The translations under genes were made by a program, and so were the position numbers. The notes beneath the pieces were generated by a model. The model saw only the letters and a program-made list of their open reading frames with translations. It did no database searches and was not told the DNA's origin. This document shows, in pieces, positions 1-6,664 of a stretch of 16,255 nt of DNA (positions are counted from its first letter, which is position 1; each line of letters starts with the position of its first letter). Source of the stretch: Elusimicrobiota bacterium (GTDB lineage: Bacteria > Elusimicrobiota > Elusimicrobia > UBA1565 > UBA9628); the NCBI GenBank assembly GCA_028871595.1, contig JAGWMT010000046.1, positions 1-16,255 on the forward strand. The letters run 5' to 3'.

Positions 1-44
1 TCCAGGTCCAGCCAGACCAGGTTCTTGTCGTCCACGGAAGGCAT
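1..44 (-). CDS. orn: Oligoribonuclease, N-terminal fragment (runs off the window)
   Basis: Only the first 14 codons plus two bases are present. They read M-P-S-V-D-D-K-N-L-V-W-L-D-L and then an incomplete GA codon. The N-L-V-W-L-D-L-(E) run is the Exo I motif that opens oligoribonuclease, a DEDDh 3'-5' exonuclease degrading 2-5 nt RNA fragments in the cytoplasm; the Asp and the expected next Glu would be metal ligands. ATG at 44 is the only upstream in-frame ATG visible. It has no Shine-Dalgarno sequence but lies 5 nt after an extended -10 motif, so the mRNA may be leaderless. It diverges from the lipoprotein operon at 169. The identification rests on a short but distinctive N-terminus; another DEDD exonuclease is the main alternative. 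Confidence 0.72.
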   Translation of the reverse strand, partial: MPSVDDKNLVWLDL

Positions 45-49
45 GAGCC

Positions 50-58
50 ATCGTACCA
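50..58 (-). promoter_or_regulatory. Extended -10 promoter element for orn
   Basis: On the minus strand the sequence reads TGG-TACGAT, an extended -10 (TGn plus hexamer) with 4 of 6 consensus bases. It is followed by 5 nt and then the ATG at 44, so the predicted transcription start is at or within one base of the initiation codon. I see no convincing -35 at 16-18 bp, which is common for extended -10 promoters. Confidence 0.45.
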
Positions 59-94
59 AAATTTCCGGGATGACCGAAGTCACATGGCATTTTC

Positions 95-123
95 TTGACA
101 GTGCCCCCACCGTCTGTTAGACT
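95..123 (+). promoter_or_regulatory. Sigma70-type promoter of the lipoprotein operon
   Basis: A perfect TTGACA (95-100) is followed by a 17-bp spacer and TAGACT (118-123, 4 of 6 matches to TATAAT). The predicted start near 130 gives a leader of about 39 nt. It contains a small GGGCC/GGCCC hairpin (134-147) and a strong Shine-Dalgarno AGGAGGA (154-160), 8 nt before the ATG at 169. Confidence 0.75.
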
Positions 124-168
124 TCGCTAAGACGGGCCGCAGGGCCCTATTTCAGGAGGACATATATC

Positions 169-741
169 ATGAACCGCCTCGCCTCATGCGCTTTCGCGCT
201 CGCCGCCGCCTTCGTTCTGGGCGCCTGCGCCTCGATGCCGAAGTCGTCCCCCATCGTCAACAACGCCCCCGATTGGGTCAATAAGGGCTCCGGCGCCTTC
301 AAGGACGCCTCCGGCGCCAAGGTGTTCTACGGCGTGGGCATCGTCTCCGGCGTGCGCTCGGTCTCCCTGGCGGTTCCCGCCGCGGACGACAAGGGCCGCG
401 TCGAGCTGGCCAAGATCATGAACTCCATGGCCGAGGGCCTGAGCAAGAACTACGCCGCCTCCGTGGGCGCCGGCGACAAGGCCAGCGAGGAGCAGATGAT
501 CTCGCAGACCTCGAAGGTGTTCGCCAAGTTCACCCTCCACGGCGCGATGCCCGTGGATCACTACGTGGACCGCTCGGACAAGGACCATCCCGTGTACTAC
601 GCCTTGGTCAAGCTGGACATGGCCGCGGTGCAGGACGGCCTGGCGCAGTCCCAGGAGCTCGACACGAAGGTCCGCGACTACGTGAAAGCGAACGCCGAGA
701 AGGCCTTCGACGAGCTGAACGCCGAAGAAGCCAAGCACTGA
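169..741 (+). CDS. LPP20-like lipoprotein (190 aa)
   Basis: This is a secreted lipoprotein. Residues 1-20 form a type II signal peptide with hydrophobic core and lipobox L-G-A-C, so Cys20 should be lipidated; residue 21 is Ala, so sorting to the outer membrane is plausible. A-P-D-W-V (33-37) and V-F-Y-G-V-G-I-V-S-G-V (52-62) match the PxWV...GxG pattern of the LPP20 family, named after a Helicobacter outer-membrane lipoprotein. The remainder is an alpha/beta domain ending in a charged helix. It is first in a four-lipoprotein run, with LpoB-like starting 4 nt after its stop. The family's molecular function is not known to me; the neighbourhood suggests a cell-envelope role. The start is fixed by signal peptide, Shine-Dalgarno and promoter. 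Confidence 0.85.
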   Translation: MNRLASCAFALAAAFVLGACASMPKSSPIVNNAPDWVNKGSGAFKDASGAKVFYGVGIVSGVRSVSLAVPAADDKGRVELAKIMNSMAEGLSKNYAASVGAGDKASEEQMISQTSKVFAKFTLHGAMPVDHYVDRSDKDHPVYYALVKLDMAAVQDGLAQSQELDTKVRDYVKANAEKAFDELNAEEAKH

Positions 742-745
742 TTCC

Positions 746-1339
746 ATGCGCCCCATCCACGCGGCCGCGCTCGTCGCGGTCATGTCGCTGGCGGCCTGCG
801 GCACGTCCGTGACCCGGATGGACTCCGATCAGGTCAAGGACGTCAGCGGGCATTGGAACGACACGGATTCGCGCCTGGTGGCGGAGGAGATGATCTCCGA
901 CTGCCTGGCGCGGCCGTGGTACTCCAAGGCGCAGACGGACCTCGGGAAGAACCCCACGGTGATCGTGGGCAAGGTGTCGAACCAGTCGTCGGAGCATATC
1001 GCCACCGACACCTTCGTCGAGGACCTGCAGCGCGCGCTGATCAACTCCGGGAAGGTGGACTTCGTCGCCTCGAAGAGCGAGCGCGGCGACGTCCGCGACG
1101 AGCGGGCGGACCAGGACACGCACGCGTCCGAGGACACCCGCAACGCCAACGGCCAGGAGACCGGCGCGAACTTCATGCTGGGCGGCACGATCAACTCGAT
1201 CGTGGACCAGGAAGGCGGGAAGGCCGTCGTGTTCTTCCAGACCAACCTGAAGCTGCTCAACATCAAAACCCACCAGATCGTCTGGAACGGGGAGAAGAAG
1301 ATCAAGAAGTACGTGACCCGCTCCAAGGCGACGTTCTAA
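746..1339 (+). CDS. lpoB: LpoB-like lipoprotein (penicillin-binding protein activator family)
   Basis: A 197-aa lipoprotein with lipobox L-A-A-C (Cys18). The conserved blocks of the LpoB family (COG3417) follow in order: G-H-W-N-D-T-D-S-R-L-V (35-45), V-I-V-G-K-V-S-N-Q-S with E-H-I-A-T-D-T-F, A-L-I-N-S-G-K-V (about 97-104), G-A-N-F-M-L-G-G (about 140-148) and a basic C-terminus. In Escherichia coli, LpoB sits in the outer membrane, crosses the peptidoglycan and activates PBP1B. That activity is inferred here, since many relatives are characterised only by homology and no class A PBP gene lies in the window. It lacks a clear Shine-Dalgarno sequence and starts 4 nt after the upstream stop, so translation is probably coupled. 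An intrinsic terminator begins 17 nt after its stop codon. Confidence 0.82.
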   Translation: MRPIHAAALVAVMSLAACGTSVTRMDSDQVKDVSGHWNDTDSRLVAEEMISDCLARPWYSKAQTDLGKNPTVIVGKVSNQSSEHIATDTFVEDLQRALINSGKVDFVASKSERGDVRDERADQDTHASEDTRNANGQETGANFMLGGTINSIVDQEGGKAVVFFQTNLKLLNIKTHQIVWNGEKKIKKYVTRSKATF

Positions 1340-1343
1340 GCCC

Positions 1344-2690
1344 ATGGGCGGACACCGGCCCCTCCTTTCGATTCCGAGAGGAGGGGCCGTCTTTTTTACG
1401 CTGGCGCTGGTCCTGTGCGCCTGCTCCGGGCCGTCGGCCTCCATGCGCCGGCAGCTGAACGCGGACCTGGCCGCGGGCAAGTACGACAAGGCCGAGGCGA
1501 AAATCGAAGGCGCGAAGCTCTCGTCCTACGGCGAGAAGAACCAGGTGCTTTATTACCTGGACCTCGGCGCCGTCCTGCACGACGGCGGCAAGTATAAAGA
1601 AAGCGACCAGAACCTGGCGCTGGCCGAAAGGCGCATGGACGAACTGTACACCAAGAGCGTCAGCAAGGAGGCCGGGCGCTTTCTGCTCAACGACAACACC
1701 GTGGAGTACGCGGGCGAGCGCTTCGAGCGCGCCTTGGTCAACGTCTACCGGGCTTTGGACTACCTGCTGGGCGGAGATAAAGAGAACGCCCTGGTGGAGA
1801 TCCGCAAGCTGTCCCGCCTGCTCCAGGAGTACTCCGACCGCTACGGCGCCTCGCGCACCGCGTACAAGGACGACGCCTTCGCGCAGTACCTGTCCGGCCT
1901 GCTCTACGCCGACGGCGGCCAGGACGACGACGCCCGCATCGCCCTGCGGGACGCGGCGCGCGCCTACAAGAACTACGCGGCGGTGTACGGCACCACCCCC
2001 CCCTCCCTGACCGGGCCCGACGTCCCGGACGGAGACGGCGAGCTGATCTTCCTGCACGCCAACGGCACGGGGCCGCGCAAGGAGAGCCGCTCGCTCCAGG
2101 TCGCCTGGAACGAGGCCGTCGCCGCCGTGAACTCCACCAAGAACGACGAGGCCCAATCCGGCCAGGCGCGCAACGCCCTGCGCGCGGGCGTCCTGGGCCA
2201 CGCGATCACCATCGCCTACCCCGTGTTCGTCTCGGACCCGTACCGGATCGCCTCGTCCGAGATCGAGAGCGACGGGCGCTCCGCCGCGACCGGCCTGGTG
2301 GAGGACGTCACCGCCATCGCCCGCAAGGACCTGGACGAGCGCCAGGCCCTGATCAAGACCCGCGCCGTGGCCCGCGCCGCGATCAAGTACATCCTGGCCA
2401 AGGCCGCCACCGACGAGGTCAGACGCAAGTACGGAGACAATTCCCTGCAGGCCATCGCCTCCCAGATCGCCACCGCCGCGCTGTCCGCCGCCACCGAGGT
2501 GGCCGACACGCGCTCCTGGGCCACCTTGCCGGCGCAGTTCCGCATGGCGCGACTCGCGCTTCCGGCCGGCGCGCACGACGTGGTCGTCAACTACCGCGAC
2601 GCCGCCGGCGCCGTGATCCTGACCCGCACCTTCCACGTGACCATCCGCAAAGGCGAACGCGCCTATCTTCAAGACAGGACGGCCTTATGA
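1344..2690 (+). CDS. COG3014-like lipoprotein with TPR-like repeats (448 aa)
   Basis: Residues 1-27 look like a lipoprotein signal (hydrophobic F-F-T-L-A-L-V-L, then C-A-C), with Cys27 the likely lipidation site and an unusual Cys at position -2. Residues about 30-220 are helical and rich in A, Y, L and D/K with TPR-like spacing (for example A-G-K-Y-D-K-A-E-A-K); the C-terminal part ends in a beta-rich segment. The length and order resemble the uncharacterised COG3014 family, often found beside LpoB-like and LPP20-like lipoproteins; the assignment is from memory. The only in-frame starts that preserve the signal are ATG 1344 and a rare ATT at 1371, so the terminator at 1356-1397 lies inside the coding sequence whichever is used. 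The stop overlaps the next start (ATGA at 2687). Confidence 0.7.
   Translation: MGGHRPLLSIPRGGAVFFTLALVLCACSGPSASMRRQLNADLAAGKYDKAEAKIEGAKLSSYGEKNQVLYYLDLGAVLHDGGKYKESDQNLALAERRMDELYTKSVSKEAGRFLLNDNTVEYAGERFERALVNVYRALDYLLGGDKENALVEIRKLSRLLQEYSDRYGASRTAYKDDAFAQYLSGLLYADGGQDDDARIALRDAARAYKNYAAVYGTTPPSLTGPDVPDGDGELIFLHANGTGPRKESRSLQVAWNEAVAAVNSTKNDEAQSGQARNALRAGVLGHAITIAYPVFVSDPYRIASSEIESDGRSAATGLVEDVTAIARKDLDERQALIKTRAVARAAIKYILAKAATDEVRRKYGDNSLQAIASQIATAALSAATEVADTRSWATLPAQFRMARLALPAGAHDVVVNYRDAAGAVILTRTFHVTIRKGERAYLQDRTAL
1356..1397 (+). terminator. Intrinsic terminator inside the start of the COG3014-like gene
   Basis: The arms at 1356-1370 and 1375-1389 pair over 15 bp (one G.T wobble) around a 4-nt loop ATTC. 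They are followed by TC and six T residues (1392-1397). The lower ten pairs are almost all G:C. This is a canonical Rho-independent terminator. It begins 17 nt after the lpoB-like stop and overlaps codons 5-18 of the next gene; the T-run encodes Phe17-Phe18 of its signal peptide. Confidence 0.85.
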
Positions 2691-3739
2691 TGACCATGAA
2701 CCATCGCTCCCGCCTCTCCGCGCTTTTCCTGGCCGCGGCCCTGCTGTCGGCCTGCGCCGGCGGCCGGCGCGCCGCCTCCGCCGGCGGCTCGCGCCCCGCG
2801 TGGGTGGACGGGCAGGGCGGCGATTGGCCGAAGTCCCGCTTCATCACCGGCCTGGGCAGCGCCGACGACGAGAACACGGCCGCCGACCGCGCACGCGGCG
2901 AGGTGGCGCGCGTGTTCTCCGCCGACGTCAGCGTGAACACCGTCAGCGACCAGTCCGAGGGCACGGTCCAGAAGGACGGCAAGTCCTCCACCTCCTTCTC
3001 CAGCACCGTCGCCGAGCAGGTCCGCACCGCCGCCGAGAAGGTCCTGGAAGGCGTGGACGTGGTCGCGCGCTGGAAGGATTCCTCCGTGGGCCGGTATTAC
3101 GCTCTGGCGGCCTTGCCCAAGGAGCAGGCCCTGATCGCCGTCAACGAGAAGGCCCACGACATCGGCGCCGAGGCCGCGATCTACAAGGCCCAGCTCGCCT
3201 CCTCCACCGACGCGTTCGAGCGCGCGAAGGCGGCGGCGAAGCTGCTGACCTTGGCCAAGGCCTGGAGCGGCCTGGCCAACGACTCCCGCGTTCTGGGCGG
3301 CGGTTCCCTGTCCGGCGACTTCGACACCGCGGCCGTCCGGCCCGAGGCCGCGAAGGCCATGGCCGCCCTGGACGTGGTGGTGGCCGTGACCGGCGAGGGC
3401 TCCGACGCCGTGGAGATCGCCGCGGTCGAGGGCCTCAACGCCGCCGGCCTCTCCGCCAAGCGCGGCACCGCCGGGGACAAGGCCGACTTGACCGCGACCG
3501 CGTCGGTGAACGTTCAAGAACAGGACGCCGGCGACCCGCGCTGGAAGCGCTCCCGCGCCATCGCCGCGGTGACCTTGCAGGACGGCCGCACCGGCAAGGC
3601 CTTCGCCAGCTTCGACGTCACCGCCCGCGAGGACGCCGTGGACGCCGGCGAGGCCCGCCGCCGCACCTTGGCCTCCCTCGCCAAGAAGACCTCCGAAAAA
3701 ATCACCGCCTCCATCAACGACTTCTTCGCCAACCAATAA
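2687..3739 (+). CDS. Second LPP20-like lipoprotein (350 aa)
   Basis: The signal peptide has a basic N-region, a hydrophobic core (13-22) and lipobox L-S-A-C (Cys23). R-P-A-W-V (36-40) and F-I-T-G-L-G-S-A (52-59), followed by a long helix A-A-D-R-A-R-G-E-V, are the hallmarks of LPP20-type lipoproteins. It is much longer than the first paralogue at 169 and carries an extra C-terminal alpha/beta part of about 200 residues with no motif I recognise. AGGA (2676-2679) lies 7 nt before ATG 2687, which favours that start over the in-frame ATGs at 2690 and 2696. It overlaps the preceding gene by 4 nt and is the last gene of the operon. Function unknown; envelope location is likely. Confidence 0.78.
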   Translation: MMTMNHRSRLSALFLAAALLSACAGGRRAASAGGSRPAWVDGQGGDWPKSRFITGLGSADDENTAADRARGEVARVFSADVSVNTVSDQSEGTVQKDGKSSTSFSSTVAEQVRTAAEKVLEGVDVVARWKDSSVGRYYALAALPKEQALIAVNEKAHDIGAEAAIYKAQLASSTDAFERAKAAAKLLTLAKAWSGLANDSRVLGGGSLSGDFDTAAVRPEAAKAMAALDVVVAVTGEGSDAVEIAAVEGLNAAGLSAKRGTAGDKADLTATASVNVQEQDAGDPRWKRSRAIAAVTLQDGRTGKAFASFDVTAREDAVDAGEARRRTLASLAKKTSEKITASINDFFANQ

Positions 3740-3741
3740 GT

Positions 3742-3823
3742 GGTGTCAGGCCTACGGTTAATACGGTTATTGCTTCACTAAGCCGTCAATCCAAATAACC
3801 GTATTAACCGTAGGCCTGACACC
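3742..3823. repeat. Perfect 30-bp inverted repeat between convergent genes (REP/MITE-like)
   Basis: Arms 3742-3771 and 3794-3823 are exact reverse complements over 30 bp, separated by a 22-nt loop. The arms are about 47% G+C in a much more G+C-rich setting. Each arm holds a direct repeat of TACGGTTA with a 9-bp period (3753-3760 and 3762-3769). The element fills the space between the TAA stops of the LPP20-like gene and asmA. Outside the arms, AATAAG (3735-3740) and CTTATT (3831-3836) are again complementary. No T-run follows either arm, so it is not a standard terminator. The GTGTCAGGCC end resembles palindromes I associate with Y1/RAYT-type transposases, which is a recollection and not a search result. 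Confidence 0.85.
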
Positions 3824-3831
3824 TATTCCGC

Positions 3832-6603
3832 TTATTCCTCGTTTGGTTTCTGGAGGGCTTTCAGGAGGTTCTTGGCGCCTTCGGCCAGGGCCTTGCCGGT
3901 GTGGACCTTGGTCTTGGGGGCATCGAAGGCGCCGGTGACGCTGACGTCCACGGGGACGAAGCGGGCGATCTGGGCGGTGACCAGCAGGTCCAGGGCCTCG
4001 ACGGGAAGGTCGATGGTTCCGGTGGCCGAGATCTGGGCGGAGTCGGAGTCCATTTCCGAGCGGCGCAAGGTCATTTTCCCCTCCTTGAACAGATAGTCGC
4101 CGACGATCCCGTGCAAGGTGATGTCGTTGAAGTCGGGGAAAAGGCGTCCGCCCACCAGGCGCGTGATCTTTTGCGCGATGAGCAGAGGGAAGATCAGGAC
4201 CTTGATCAGCTTCGACTGGGTGGCCATGCTTCCCACCGAGCGGATCTTGCCCGGGCCGATCTCCAGGCGCGCGTCGCCGTCCAGTTCCTTGAGGTCCGGC
4301 GTCACGCCGCGAAGGTCCCAGCCGACCTTCACCGGGCCGACGGTCGCGTTGGGGTGGATCAAGGTTCCCACGTTGAAATGCCCGCGCGTGCTGATCGCCA
4401 GCGGCTTCTTCGGGGGCGCGGACGGATTCGCGGCGCGCTTGGCGGCGCGATCAGCGACGACCTGGGTCTTGGCGTCCAGCCAGCGGCCCAGGTCGAAACG
4501 GTCCAGGTCGGCCTCCAATTCCACGTCGGGCGCGCGCGCGTAGTCCTTGACCGTGAGGTCCATCTTCAGCGTGCCGTCGGCGACCTTGCCGGTCAGGTTG
4601 GGCACGTCCAGGCGGCGCTCATCGAAGGACAGGGTCCCGGTGAAGCCTGAGAAGGGAAGGTCGGCCACCGTGGCGCCCAGGCCGCGGAACTGGAGCTTGC
4701 CGGCGTAGACGGGCTTCTCTTTGACGCCGGTGACCGAGACGGCGAAGAAGCCCGAACCGGCCAGCTTCAAGCCGCGCGTCTGCGGGGTCAGCGCGGTCAA
4801 TTCCTCCAGAACGAAGGAGCGGCATTTGACGATCAGGTCGTAGGCCCCGCGTCCGAAGGGGTCCGCGACGGTCCCGGAGACGTCCACGTCGTTCTTCCCG
4901 GTGCGCAGGCGCAGGCTTTTGATCTTCACCAAGGCGGGAGTGGCCGACGCCTCGGCCGTCCAATGCGACGGTGGCAGCTTCAGCCCGGCGGGCACGCCCG
5001 CGAACGGCAGGTCCTTGTCGGTCAGCTCCGGCAAGGTCACGTCGGCGTCCACGTCCAGGTCGGGCCGCGGGTCGCCGGCCAGGGCCTTCGCCACGGTTCC
5101 GTTCAGATGGATGGTCGCGTCCTTCGCCGCGATGGTCACGCGGTCGAGGCGGACGTCGTCGCCCTGCACGCGCACCGCGCCGTTCACCTTGGCGGCGGGC
5201 ACAAGCAAGGACGGCGGCAGCCCCTTCACGGCCACGGGCAGGTCCGACGCGCGGAAGGCGGGCAGGTCCAGCGCCAGCACGACCTTCCCGTCGAGCGCGG
5301 GCTTATCCGAGCCGATGTTTTTCGCCGTTCCGGCGATATTCGCCGTGCCGTATTTCGTCTTCACCGTCAACGCGGCCACCGTCAGCGATTCTCCGGCCAG
5401 CGCGACCGAGCCGTCCACGCGCCCCGCGGGAACGCCCAACTTCGGCGGCAGCTTCAAGAAAGGATACTGTCCCGGTTTGATCTCGGGCACGTCCACGCCG
5501 AACGCGGCGCGGCCTTCGTAATTCGGCTTCTTCCCGCCGACGCCGCGCGCCGAGCCCGAACCTTCCACCTTCCCCCCGCTCCACGAGGCCCGGAAGGATT
5601 TGACGTCCCAATTTCCGCCGCCGCCGCGCCCGTTCAAGGCCAGGTCGACCGGCGGGAGGTTCAGCGCCGGGATCCCGGCCGCCGGCGCGAACTTGGCGAG
5701 CAGGCGGGTGTCCAGTCCCGGGAACGTCCCCGACACGTCGAACTCCGAGGTCTCCCCGAGCGCCGCCGTTCCCTTCGCCCGCAGCACGGTCTTCCCCGAG
5801 GCGGACAGGCTGCCGTCGAACGAGACCTTCGGCGCGTCCAGCCCGGTCTCGTGTCCCGACGCGTCAAGCGCCAGACCCTCGGCTTCGACCTTCAGCCGCT
5901 TCACGTCCGCCTTGAACGCGGCCCGGTCGCCGCGCGCCAGGTCCACCGTCCCGTCGAACGCGATGCGCGCGTCCACCGGGCGGCCGCCGGCGCGTCCTTT
6001 GACGCGCAGTGCGACGTTCAGGGGAAAAGCCCCGCCCATCCCGAAATCGGACACGTCGAGCGAGAGTCCGCTCACGGTCCAGGAGGAGCCCGTCGCCGCG
6101 TCGAAGTAATCCGCGGCGCCGTTCCGGATCGACGCGCGGCGAACGTTCAATTCGGCGGGCGGCCCCTGGTCCGGCGCCGCGGCGGCACCCGCCGGAGCCG
6201 CCGATGAGCCCAAGGTCTCGTAGTTGTAACGGCCCCTGGCGTCCTTCGTCACGCGGACCCTGAGGCCGTCCGCGGACACGGCCGCCACCACCAGCTTCCG
6301 GCGCAGGGCCGCCTTCCAGCTGGGACGCAGGCGGAACGTGTCCACGCTCAGGAAGGTGCCGGCCGAGAAATCCGGGCTCTCGGAGATCTTCAAGCCCTCC
6401 AGGCTCAGGCCGCCCAAACCCGCGGAGATGTGATCCAGCTTGACCTCGCGCCCCAGTTGGCGCCGGGCGGCGTCCACGGCCCAGGCGCGCAGCTTGGGTT
6501 CCGGAAAAGCGGCCTTCAGGGCAACCAGGGCCGCGCCCAGTCCCAGAACCGCCAGCAACGCCGCCGCGGCCGCGGCCTTCAGCCAAAAAGAATGACGTTT
6601 CAT
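3832..6603 (-). CDS. AsmA-family envelope protein (923 aa)
   Basis: One N-terminal transmembrane helix (about 9-30) is followed by the AsmA N-terminal pattern: P-E-P-K-L, R-R-Q-L-G-R-E-V-K-L-D-H-I, the L-S-L-E-G-L-K-I-S-E-S-P-D-F segment and G-R-Y-N-Y-E-T-L. Most of the protein is beta-strand repeats; three units of roughly 75 residues begin near 359, 432 and 511. The C-terminus (about 780-900) carries the AsmA C-terminal signature, with K-I-R-S-V-G-S, L-H-G-I-V-G-D-Y and S-A-Q-I-S-A-T-G-T-I-D-L-P. The family (AsmA, TamB, YhdP, YdbH) is anchored in the inner membrane and bridges the periplasm; several members move phospholipids to the outer membrane, so a lipid-transport role is inferred. The ATG at 6603 has no Shine-Dalgarno sequence and lies 6 nt after a TAGAAT -10. 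Confidence 0.85.
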   Translation of the reverse strand: MKRHSFWLKAAAAAALLAVLGLGAALVALKAAFPEPKLRAWAVDAARRQLGREVKLDHISAGLGGLSLEGLKISESPDFSAGTFLSVDTFRLRPSWKAALRRKLVVAAVSADGLRVRVTKDARGRYNYETLGSSAAPAGAAAAPDQGPPAELNVRRASIRNGAADYFDAATGSSWTVSGLSLDVSDFGMGGAFPLNVALRVKGRAGGRPVDARIAFDGTVDLARGDRAAFKADVKRLKVEAEGLALDASGHETGLDAPKVSFDGSLSASGKTVLRAKGTAALGETSEFDVSGTFPGLDTRLLAKFAPAAGIPALNLPPVDLALNGRGGGGNWDVKSFRASWSGGKVEGSGSARGVGGKKPNYEGRAAFGVDVPEIKPGQYPFLKLPPKLGVPAGRVDGSVALAGESLTVAALTVKTKYGTANIAGTAKNIGSDKPALDGKVVLALDLPAFRASDLPVAVKGLPPSLLVPAAKVNGAVRVQGDDVRLDRVTIAAKDATIHLNGTVAKALAGDPRPDLDVDADVTLPELTDKDLPFAGVPAGLKLPPSHWTAEASATPALVKIKSLRLRTGKNDVDVSGTVADPFGRGAYDLIVKCRSFVLEELTALTPQTRGLKLAGSGFFAVSVTGVKEKPVYAGKLQFRGLGATVADLPFSGFTGTLSFDERRLDVPNLTGKVADGTLKMDLTVKDYARAPDVELEADLDRFDLGRWLDAKTQVVADRAAKRAANPSAPPKKPLAISTRGHFNVGTLIHPNATVGPVKVGWDLRGVTPDLKELDGDARLEIGPGKIRSVGSMATQSKLIKVLIFPLLIAQKITRLVGGRLFPDFNDITLHGIVGDYLFKEGKMTLRRSEMDSDSAQISATGTIDLPVEALDLLVTAQIARFVPVDVSVTGAFDAPKTKVHTGKALAEGAKNLLKALQKPNEE

Positions 6604-6609
6604 GGACGA

Positions 6610-6636
6610 ATTCTACACTTTCGCGCGGCTTGACAA
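6610..6636 (-). promoter_or_regulatory. asmA promoter (predicted leaderless start)
   Basis: On the minus strand, TAGAAT (plus 6615-6610) lies 6 nt before the ATG at 6603, so the expected +1 is the A of the start codon. The best -35 is TTGTCA (plus 6636-6631) with a short 15-bp spacer. It overlaps the TTGACA of the divergent protease promoter because TTGACAA reads TTGTCAA on the other strand. Confidence 0.6.
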
Positions 6637-6647
6637 ACAGCCGCGCG
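6622..6647. promoter_or_regulatory. Operator-like palindrome centred on the divergent -35 region
   Basis: CGCGCGGCT (6622-6630) and AGCCGCGCG (6639-6647) form a perfect 9-bp inverted repeat around an 8-bp centre, TGACAAAC. The centre covers the -35 elements of both the asmA and protease promoters. With the predicted transcription starts at 6603 and 6665 it would not be transcribed, which favours a protein-binding operator over an RNA hairpin. G+C-rich palindromes can arise by chance in such DNA. Confidence 0.5.
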
Positions 6648-6658
6648 GGGACCATAAT
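6630..6658 (+). promoter_or_regulatory. Protease operon promoter (predicted leaderless start)
   Basis: A perfect TTGACA (6630-6635), a 17-bp spacer and CATAAT (6653-6658, 5 of 6 matches) precede the ATG at 6665 by 6 nt. Counting the last base of the -10 as -7 puts +1 exactly on the A of ATG. There is no Shine-Dalgarno sequence. Confidence 0.75.
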
Positions 6659-6664
6659 CGAGTC

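Noticed and set aside
134..147. GGGCC-GCAG-GGCCC hairpin in the leader of the lipoprotein operon as a riboswitch or attenuator.
   Set aside because: The stem is only 5 bp, no T-run follows and there is no alternative pairing that I can see; such short G+C-rich stems are frequent here.
1302..2672. Long open frame on the minus strand opposite the COG3014-like gene, and similar long antisense frames elsewhere (for example 2669-3736, 6782-8308, 12837-14915).
   Set aside because: In very G+C-rich DNA the antisense frames of real genes stay open. Their products are low-complexity runs rich in Gly, His, Arg and Val without motifs, signal peptides or ribosome binding sites, while the sense frames carry clear family motifs.
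3742..3823. The 30-bp inverted repeat as a bidirectional intrinsic terminator.
   Set aside because: Neither arm is followed by a T-run on its strand, and the 22-nt loop is long; a repeat element with possible 3'-end protection fits better.
6602..6664. N-terminal extension of the protease to an upstream ATG.
   Set aside because: The extension encodes no signal, would bury the signal peptide internally, and contains the TTGACA/CATAAT promoter of the gene itself.
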